Shown: piece after piece, positions 6,324-10,715 of the stretch
How the letters are laid out: the number at the start of each line of letters is the position of its first letter
Numbering within the stretch: the first letter of the stretch is position 1
DNA from: an uncultured Clostridia bacterium
GTDB taxonomy: Bacteria > Bacillota > Clostridia > Lachnospirales > Lachnospiraceae
NCBI GenBank assembly: GCA_946186175.1
Contig: CAMHMG010000100.1
Location: forward strand, 1 to 10,715
DNA length: 10,715 nt
Direction: 5' to 3'
The notes under the pieces: model-generated
The model's database searches: none
What the model saw: the letters and a program-made list of their open reading frames with translations, nothing else
What the model was told of the DNA's origin: nothing
Program-made: the position numbers and the translations under genes

Positions 6324-6844
6324 CAATGACAGATTGCGTTTCCTATACAGTTAGCAAGGGTCATGACGGTGTGAAGTCTTGTGCTTTGTAACACAATTGA
6401 ATTAGGAAAACCGGCAACGTTTACTATGCCTGTGATGGAAAGATTTCCTATCGCAGGCAGTTTTTTATTAACGCCTTTTCCAGGTTTTAACGGAGTACTG
6501 CTTACGGTAGCGTAACCGATATGTTCAGGAATTCCCAAAGATGCGTCAATTGCAATGATAAATGGTTCGTTGTAAAGCTCGTATATTGTTTCGACAGTAC
6601 TTTCCAAGTTCATTGCATGCACAGGGCACTCCAAAGTGCCAAAGACTGCAATATTTGGCAAAGCGTTTTTGAGCTGAGCTCCAACTAAAGGGCCCAAACA
6701 ATCACCGGTCGCTCTGTCAGAACCTATACATAAAATTACAATATTATCTATGGTTACATTTTCTTTTTTCAGAACTTTCTCTATTGTACTACCAAGTCTT
6801 AAATCCGCATCTGTCTCGAATGCATTGCAGTAAACAGGTCTCAT
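6302..6844 (-). CDS. yyaC: YyaC-like spore protein (DUF1256)
   Basis: A 180-residue member of the YyaC/DUF1256 family, related in fold to the GPR protease that degrades small acid-soluble spore proteins at germination. Visible signatures are LCIGSDRATGDCLGPLVG (residues 38-55), FGTLECPVHAMNL (68-80), IIAIDASLG (96-104) and LKPGKGVNKKLPAIGNLSITGIVN (119-142). The aspartates in GSDR-TGD and IDAS correspond in position to those important in GPR-type enzymes; whether YyaC is a protease is not established to my knowledge. The start is ATG at 6844 because GAGGTG lies 6 bases upstream (6856-6851); a GTG at 6853 is inside that site. The gene implies a spore-forming ancestry. I could not find a convincing sigma-F, -G or -A promoter. 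Its 3' end overlaps the coiled-coil gene by 22 bp, without a terminator between them. Confidence 0.9.
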   Translation of the reverse strand: MRPVYCNAFETDADLRLGSTIEKVLKKENVTIDNIVILCIGSDRATGDCLGPLVGAQLKNALPNIAVFGTLECPVHAMNLESTVETIYELYNEPFIIAIDASLGIPEHIGYATVSSTPLKPGKGVNKKLPAIGNLSITGIVNVAGFPNSIVLQSTRLHTVMTLANCIGNAICHCYLPAPL

Positions 6845-6863
6845 GTCTATCACCTCACCTATT

Positions 6864-7028
6864 CTATTTTATGAAAAGTATTTCCTTATTGAGCCTGTTT
6901 TAAACAAATTATGTCTGTCGTTTTTTAGAAATATTTCTCACAATATTACGCATTTTGCGGACATTATGAAGTTTTTACGGACAAGGTTAGACATGATAAG
7001 TGTTTTTTTCGTGCTATCTTATGAAAAG
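6864..7028. repeat. Direct repeat in the divergent intergenic region
   Basis: CTATTTTATGAAAAG (6864-6878) and CTATCTTATGAAAAG (7014-7028) agree at 14 of 15 positions and are 150 bp apart, in the same orientation. One lies about 20 bp upstream of the yyaC start and the other about 30 bp upstream of the LysM gene start. Between them is a 12-bp palindrome, AGAAATATTTCT (6927-6938). Shared regulator sites for both divergent genes are possible. This accounts for most of the 213-bp gap between the two starts. Confidence 0.4.
7012..7020 (+). promoter_or_regulatory. Weak extended -10 candidate for the LysM gene
   Basis: TG-C-TATCTT at 7012-7020 fits an extended -10 element 38 bases before the start at 7058, but no -35 box is found at the proper distance. 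It overlaps the second copy of the direct repeat at 7014-7028. Low certainty. Confidence 0.25.
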
Positions 7029-7057
7029 CATAAATGCTGTGGAAAGGAATGGATGTC

Positions 7058-8194
7058 ATGATCGAGATAGTATATGATAAGGACAAGGACACAAAAGATG
7101 ACATTTTTTCGGGTATTGCACTTCCTAAAAATATAAGGCAGATCGGCACACCGGCCGGTAACAGACGTATTTATATTGAGGATTATGTTGTGACATATTT
7201 GACGGGACTGGCTGATCCGAATTCTTCTTATGCAAGGGGAGCTATACTTGTGGGAGAGTGCAAAAAGAGTGAATTAGGTGAAGCAATATTTATAAGTGGT
7301 GCACTTGCTGCTCAGAATCTGGAGTTGGATTTAGAGGAATCTACTTTTAACGATGAGACCTGGGGAGAAATATACAAAGAAGTGAAAACTTATTTTCCGG
7401 AGCTCTCTGTTGTGGGCTGGTTCCTATCCCGTATGGGTTTTTCGACTGATGTTAATGATATGATATTAAAGCTTCATGTTGATAATTTCTCAGGTGATGA
7501 TAAAGTACTATATATTATGGATTCGTTGGAAAAAGAAGATGCATTTTATATGATTGAAAATAACTATTTGTGCAGACAAAGTGGATATTATATATATTAT
7601 GCACGTAATGAGGCTATGCAAAATTATATGATATTATCAAGAGGAAATGATATGGCTAACAAGGAAGACGAGGATTATCAGGATGAAATAATAATGAAAA
7701 ATTATCGTCGTATTATGGAAGAGAGAGGACGTGCAGCTAAGATAGAACGGATGAACCGTGGACTATATGCATTGTGTTCTTTGCTTGCAATCTCTGTATT
7801 AGGGCTGGGTGTAGCGGTATTTTCTAATTATAAAATGTTGGGGAAGATGGAGAATTATATCGCCGATAAAAGCATGGTGAAACTTGATTTGGAAGAAAAT
7901 AAGAAAGAAGTGGCTGCAATGGCACGGGTAGAACAGAAGAACGAAGTGCCTACTGTGGCCGGATTAGAACAGAAAAAAGAGATTCCAACTGAGCAACAGG
8001 TTAATAAGATGAAAAAATCTGTTGAGGAACTTCCTGAATACTATACTGTGCAGAATGGCGATACCTTATCTTCAATTAGTTTTAAAATGTATAGCTCGGT
8101 GGGACATGTATCTGAATTAATGGAAGCTAATGGTTTAAATGAGGATGATCAGATTCATGAGGGCGATAAGATTAAGATACCGACATTAAAATAA
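7058..8194 (+). CDS. MPN-like/transmembrane/LysM envelope protein
   Basis: This 378-residue protein has an N-terminal globular domain (about 38-195), a charged helix (205-235), one membrane segment (about 237-256), a Lys/Glu-rich linker and a C-terminal LysM domain (YYTVQNGDTLSSISFKMY..., 328-376). LysM binds peptidoglycan, so the C-terminus should be outside and the N-terminal domain cytosolic. The N-terminal domain follows the MPN/JAMM pattern: GAILVGE (61-67), a FISGALAAQNLE strand (78-89), a TWGEIYKEVKTYFPEL helix, VVGWFLSR (118-125) where active JAMM enzymes have GWYHSHP, and VLYIMDS (150-156). The metal-binding histidines are missing, so an inactive MPN-like domain is my inference. The ATG at 7058 has AAAGGA at 7043-7048; ATGs at 7034 and 7049 lack a well-placed site. 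The linker holds a 12-residue tandem repeat. A hairpin follows the stop. Confidence 0.85.
   Translation: MIEIVYDKDKDTKDDIFSGIALPKNIRQIGTPAGNRRIYIEDYVVTYLTGLADPNSSYARGAILVGECKKSELGEAIFISGALAAQNLELDLEESTFNDETWGEIYKEVKTYFPELSVVGWFLSRMGFSTDVNDMILKLHVDNFSGDDKVLYIMDSLEKEDAFYMIENNYLCRQSGYYIYYARNEAMQNYMILSRGNDMANKEDEDYQDEIIMKNYRRIMEERGRAAKIERMNRGLYALCSLLAISVLGLGVAVFSNYKMLGKMENYIADKSMVKLDLEENKKEVAAMARVEQKNEVPTVAGLEQKKEIPTEQQVNKMKKSVEELPEYYTVQNGDTLSSISFKMYSSVGHVSELMEANGLNEDDQIHEGDKIKIPTLK
7922..7993 (+). repeat. Tandem 36-bp coding repeat in the linker
   Basis: Residues 289-300 (ARVEQKNEVPTV) and 301-312 (AGLEQKKEIPTE) of the LysM protein are consecutive copies, with 7 of 12 residues identical and further conservative changes. 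The DNA copies have diverged, so this is an old duplication that lengthened the linker between membrane and LysM domain. Confidence 0.65.
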
Positions 8195-8198
8195 CCGG

Positions 8199-8230
8199 TT
8201 TGCAAATAAAGGCTAGTACCTTTTTGCAAA
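8199..8230 (+). terminator. Terminator-like hairpin after the LysM gene
   Basis: TTTGCAAATAAAGG (8199-8212) and CCTTTTTGCAAA (8219-8230) pair around CTAGTA with a 2-base bulge, giving about 12 bp. The U-rich part lies inside the 3' arm, not after it, so it may be a weak or partial terminator, or an attenuator before the next gene. The hairpin also makes two copies of the palindrome TTTGCAAA, 24 bp apart. Confidence 0.4.
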
Positions 8231-8233
8231 TTG

Positions 8234-8242
8234 TGATATATT
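8234..8242 (+). promoter_or_regulatory. Extended -10 candidate before the DUF5711 gene
   Basis: TG-A-TATATT at 8234-8242 resembles an extended -10 element 42 bases before the ATG at 8284. The -35 region (TAGTAC at 8214-8219) is poor and falls in the loop of the preceding hairpin. It may give a secondary transcript for the DUF5711-cvpA pair. Confidence 0.3.
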
Positions 8243-8283
8243 ATACAAGGATGTATATATCAACTAAGGAAAAGGTCAATAAA

Positions 8284-9567
8284 ATGAAGAATAATAACGA
8301 GAAAAACGGGAAAAACAGTTTTTTGAAATATTTGATGATACGCAGCAACAATAATACGGAGCCAATAGATGATGATGAATATGATGAGGAAGATAAGGGG
8401 GAACAAAGAATAGATTTTTCTTCACTTATTCGTGTGCTTTTATTGTGCCTGATCGTGGGTGGCGGTGCATTTATTCTGCACTATCTGACTCAGAGAAATT
8501 TTAACGGATATGAGGTCGTTGAAAAAACTAATGTCAAGAACAGCGCTGCGTTAGACTATGCTGCATATCAGAATTCGTTGTTGAAATATAGTAAGGATGG
8601 AGCTACATATGTTGATGAAAAAGGTGAGGCGGTTTGGAATGAGACCTTTGCGATGAAAATGCCGTCTGCTGATGTTTGCGGTAAATATGTAGCAATTGCT
8701 GATCTTAATGGAAATGATGTTTACATTTTTGATGAGCAAGGCAAGGTTAGTAATACTGCGATGCCATATAACATATGTGATGTCTCTGTTGCATCACAGG
8801 GTGAGTTTGCTGTTATATTGGAAGGTGACAAGGTCAATTATATCAACATTTACGATAAGAATGGTGATCAGATATCAGAGATACAGACAACGATCAACCA
8901 AAGTGGTTATCCTATGGATGTGGATCTTTCGAATGACGGTGAGAAACTGTTTTCCTCATATCTATACATTGATGGAGCGAATATCAAGAATGGTTTGGCA
9001 GCATATAATTTTGGACCGGTTGGTATCAATGAGAATGCCGATCGTCTGATGGGCGGCTATCAATTAGAAGATACAATTGTACCCAAGATCGAATTTATGG
9101 ATAATAATACTATCTGCGCATTTGGAGACAACCAGATAATCATTTATTCTATGAAAGAGAAGCCGAGCGAGAAGGCGAGAATTCCTTTTAAAGAGGAGAT
9201 TAACAGTGTATTCTTTAATCAACAGTATATTGGTGTTGTAGTAGAGAATAATTCTACTGATGATGAAGGCGAGAAAAGAGCACCATTTCTCATGGAATTA
9301 TATAATACAAACGGACGTAAGGTGATGAGCCAGAAGATTGATTTCAATTATGAAAATGTCAGGATGACGGACAAGGAGATATTATTTGCAGGTGGTAATC
9401 AGTGTCGGATATATAATATTAAGGGTGGCCTCAAATTTGACTATACATTTACAAAGAATGTGATTGATATTATTCCTACAGGATACAGTCGAAGATATAT
9501 TGTATTGTATGATAATGATTCGGAGATAATACGACTTAAACATGTCGGAGAAAAGGAAATGCAATGA
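8284..9567 (+). CDS. DUF5711-like membrane-anchored protein
   Basis: Protein of 427 residues: a short, polar, acidic cytosolic N-terminus (about 1-45, with DDDEYDEEDKGE), one membrane segment (about 48-67), then a large outside domain rich in beta strands. Recognisable stretches are SLLKYSKDGATYVDEKGEAVWN, YVAIADLNGNDVYIFDEQGKV, VNYINIYDKNGDQI, VDLSNDGEKL, TICAFGDN and IYSMKEKPS. The repeated VxxY-DxxG units suggest a beta-propeller-like fold. From memory this matches the DUF5711 family of Lachnospiraceae; the function is unknown. The frame can be extended to 8200, but the ATG at 8284 is preferred because AAAGG (8271-8275) precedes it by 8 bases and the extension crosses the likely promoter. 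Its stop overlaps the cvpA start by 4 bp, so the two are translationally coupled. Confidence 0.85.
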   Translation: MKNNNEKNGKNSFLKYLMIRSNNNTEPIDDDEYDEEDKGEQRIDFSSLIRVLLLCLIVGGGAFILHYLTQRNFNGYEVVEKTNVKNSAALDYAAYQNSLLKYSKDGATYVDEKGEAVWNETFAMKMPSADVCGKYVAIADLNGNDVYIFDEQGKVSNTAMPYNICDVSVASQGEFAVILEGDKVNYINIYDKNGDQISEIQTTINQSGYPMDVDLSNDGEKLFSSYLYIDGANIKNGLAAYNFGPVGINENADRLMGGYQLEDTIVPKIEFMDNNTICAFGDNQIIIYSMKEKPSEKARIPFKEEINSVFFNQQYIGVVVENNSTDDEGEKRAPFLMELYNTNGRKVMSQKIDFNYENVRMTDKEILFAGGNQCRIYNIKGGLKFDYTFTKNVIDIIPTGYSRRYIVLYDNDSEIIRLKHVGEKEMQ

Positions 9568-10265
9568 ATGAAGTATGTTTGATCATCGGATTGGTATTTT
9601 TAATTAATGTAATTATTGGATGGGCACGCGGTTTTTTCCGGGTGCTTATTTCTGTAGCAGGTGCAATTGCCGGTATATTGATAGGATTATATTTTGCGCC
9701 TACGATAAGCGGATATCTTAAAGAGAATACAGACACTGATGAAAAGCTGGCGGTGTATGTTTCGGAAAAACTTGATTTTTCAGATGATTCCGAAGAGACA
9801 TCGAAAGGAGTTCAGGTTAATTTGATACAGGGACTACCATTACCTGATATAATGAAAGATAACATATTAAATAATAATAATGTTGAGACTTATGATGTGC
9901 TTGAAGCGATGGGAGTATATGATTATATTTCTAAATCAATTGCGGTTGTTATTCTTAATGGAGCGGTATTCCTTGTATTGGCGTTGATATGTATTGTCAT
10001 TTTTAAGTTCTTGAGTCTTCTGGCAAAGGGAATTAAAAAAATACCAATTATCAAATCTGTTGATAGAATCGGAGGAGGATTGTTAGGTGCAATTCAGGGT
10101 CTGATAGAAATATGGGTGTTTTTCCTGGCGTTATCAATTACGAGTACAATACCTGCAAGTCAAAATATTATTCAACAGATATGTGAGTCAAATATACTGA
10201 AATTGTTGTATGAAAATAATATACTACTAGATATTGTAGGAGATCTGAACAAAATAATATTTTGA
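9564..10265 (+). CDS. CvpA-family membrane protein
   Basis: Inner-membrane protein of 233 residues with four hydrophobic segments (about 4-20, 25-45, 125-150 and 170-195) and a hydrophilic acidic stretch between the second and third. The first pair carries the IIGWARGFFR motif (17-26) and the last shows DRIGGGLLGAIQGL (167-180), both characteristic of the CvpA family (named for colicin V production; it affects membrane and cell-surface traits in various bacteria, mechanism unclear). The start ATG at 9564 overlaps the DUF5711 stop as ATGA, with AAGGA at 9555-9559. After the stop at 10265 only about 30 bp separate it from the rRNA -35 box and no terminator is visible. Confidence 0.85.
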   Translation: MNEVCLIIGLVFLINVIIGWARGFFRVLISVAGAIAGILIGLYFAPTISGYLKENTDTDEKLAVYVSEKLDFSDDSEETSKGVQVNLIQGLPLPDIMKDNILNNNNVETYDVLEAMGVYDYISKSIAVVILNGAVFLVLALICIVIFKFLSLLAKGIKKIPIIKSVDRIGGGLLGAIQGLIEIWVFFLALSITSTIPASQNIIQQICESNILKLLYENNILLDIVGDLNKIIF

Positions 10266-10326
10266 AAAAAACATATAATTTTTTTGCAAAAAAGGTGTTG
10301 ACTTATGAATTGTACTGTGATAATAT
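10266..10326 (+). promoter_or_regulatory. rRNA operon promoter with UP element
   Basis: TTGACT (10298-10303) and TAATAT (10321-10326) with a 17-base spacer form a strong sigma-A promoter. Directly upstream is an almost pure A/T tract (10266-10285) followed by GC and six A's (10288-10293), which fits the UP-element pattern of alternating T and A tracts; a 14-bp palindrome T6-GC-A6 covers 10280-10293. Expected start is near 10333. The position ahead of the 16S gene identifies it. Confidence 0.75.
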
Positions 10327-10332
10327 AGTCTT

Positions 10333-10685
10333 CGCTGCGGTGAGGAAAACACCTCTTAAACATACCGCAAAGGCTTGATTTATATAGAGATACAATACAT
10401 ATAGTCAAGCACATGAACCATAAAAAATGAATGATGATTAAACAACGAAACAACCCTGAAAATTTTCGAGAAGCAATGAGACGTGCGACAACGAATAAGC
10501 AAAGCCGATGACTGCTTGCAGGTAATCGGGTTTGGTTATGAGGTGTCATAGGGCGAATGCCCGCGAACGAGAATTGCATAGCAATTCGAGTGTCACGTCT
10601 AAGCGAACAAATTTTTCAAAAATGGTAAATTACGGGATTGATTTTAGCCAGCGATGGCGGATGAGATCTTGGGATTATAACTTTT
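10333..10685 (+). other. 16S rRNA precursor leader, about 350 nt
   Basis: This stretch without a protein gene is highly structured: GCTTGA (10373-10378) with TCAAGC (10405-10410); AGACGTG (10479-10485) with CACGTCT (10594-10600) enclosing CCGAT/ATCGG (10505-10509/10525-10529), GGGC/GCCC (10551-10554/10559-10562) and GAATTGC/GCAATTC (10571-10577/10581-10587); and GCCA-GCGA-TGGC (10647-10658), a stem with a GNRA tetraloop close to the 16S start. The set looks like a folded pre-rRNA leader for RNase III type processing; the partner arm downstream of 16S lies outside the window. No tRNA was found in it. Confidence 0.65.
10337..10368 (+). promoter_or_regulatory. boxB/boxA-like antitermination signal
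   Basis: GCGGT (10337-10341) and ACCGC (10364-10368) enclose an inner stem GAGG/CCTC (10342-10345/10352-10355) with an AAAACA loop, followed by ACCTCTTAAACA (10351-10362), which agrees with the boxA consensus TGCTCTTTAACA at 9 of 12 positions. It begins within a few bases of the predicted start, the normal place for Nus-factor loading in rRNA operons. The boxA and outer stem overlap, so they may be alternative states. Confidence 0.45.
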
Positions 10686-10715
10686 TAATATGAGAGTTTG
10701 ATCCTGGCTCAGGAT
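10686..10715 (+). rRNA. rrs: 16S ribosomal RNA, 5' end (partial)
   Basis: AGAGTTTGATCCTGGCTCAG at 10693-10712 is the universal 16S 5' sequence (positions 8-27 in E. coli numbering), which places the mature 5' end near 10686. Only 30 bases are in the window; the gene continues beyond it. It belongs to an rRNA operon that starts at the promoter at 10298-10326. Confidence 0.97.

Noticed and set aside
6854..6960. Sigma-F or sigma-G type promoter for the yyaC-like gene.
   Set aside because: CATAAAATA on the minus strand is a fair -10 for such factors, but no matching -35 stands 17-18 bases upstream.
8696..9049. 117-codon + strand frame within the DUF5711-like gene.
   Set aside because: Out-of-frame shadow of a gene with better start, ribosome binding site and family resemblance.
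10373..10396. Second rRNA promoter with TTGATT and TACAAT.
   Set aside because: The spacer is only 10 bases and the sequence is already explained by the GCTTGA/TCAAGC stem.
10447..10457. GAAACAACCCT in the rRNA leader also occurs at 42-52.
   Set aside because: Only 11 bases match and the flanks differ; chance is the simplest explanation in a 10.7-kb AT-rich window.
10172..10579. 135-codon open frame on the minus strand across the end of cvpA and the rRNA leader.
   Set aside because: It lies over the UP element, rRNA promoter and leader stems, has a Cys/Ser/Ile-rich composition without domains, and no proper ribosome binding site.
10501..10600. Cloverleaf-like stems in the rRNA leader considered as a tRNA.
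   Set aside because: No T-loop GGTTCGAATCC-type sequence, no anticodon arm of correct size and no acceptor stem of 7 bp at the right distance.

Overview
The window looks like a chromosomal segment of an AT-rich, low-G+C Gram-positive bacterium, most likely class Clostridia and probably family Lachnospiraceae. Reasons: AGGAGG-type ribosome binding sites throughout, sigma-A type promoters, a spore-associated YyaC/DUF1256 protein, and several proteins (DUF6145-like, DUF5711-like, the LysM protein, the short CBS protein) that I associate from memory with Lachnospiraceae. The genus cannot be fixed from what is visible. I see no insertion sequence, phage gene, tRNA or CRISPR array.

Left part (1-2338, + strand): a good promoter at 72-100 precedes a small DUF6145-like protein, then coaX (type III pantothenate kinase, first step of coenzyme A synthesis) and dusB (tRNA-dihydrouridine synthase). 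Gaps are short and each gene has its own ribosome binding site, so this reads as a housekeeping operon.

Middle part (2339-6853): a second promoter, carrying a symmetric dyad over its -35 box and a hairpin that covers part of the ribosome binding site, drives an unrecognised 276-residue protein followed by a degenerate HD-GYP-like protein. A 19-bp perfect-stem bidirectional terminator (4450-4492) separates this pair from a convergent two-CBS-domain protein on the - strand, whose start codon is unusual. Divergently from it, two overlapping promoters and a structured leader with an in-frame mini-ORF precede a coiled-coil/two-transmembrane-segment/coiled-coil protein. Its 3' end overlaps the 3' end of the convergent yyaC-like gene by 22 bp.

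Right part (7058-10715, + strand): a cell-envelope cluster runs up to an rRNA operon. It encodes a membrane protein with what I read as a degenerate MPN/JAMM-like cytosolic domain and an outside LysM domain, then a DUF5711-like membrane-anchored protein, then a CvpA-family membrane protein whose start overlaps the previous stop by 4 bp. Without an obvious terminator the sequence passes into a strong rRNA promoter (UP element, TTGACT-17-TAATAT), a boxB/boxA-like antitermination signal, a roughly 350-nt structured leader and the first 30 bases of 16S rRNA, where the window stops.

Most of the window is ordinary core genome. The points that deserve a second look are the MPN-like/LysM membrane protein, the HD protein that has lost its GYP loop, the non-canonical start of the CBS gene, the unrecognised 276-residue gene with its structured leader, the mini-ORF leader at 5112-5186, and the tight coupling of the DUF5711-cvpA pair to the rRNA promoter. 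I did not find a clearly new multi-gene system.
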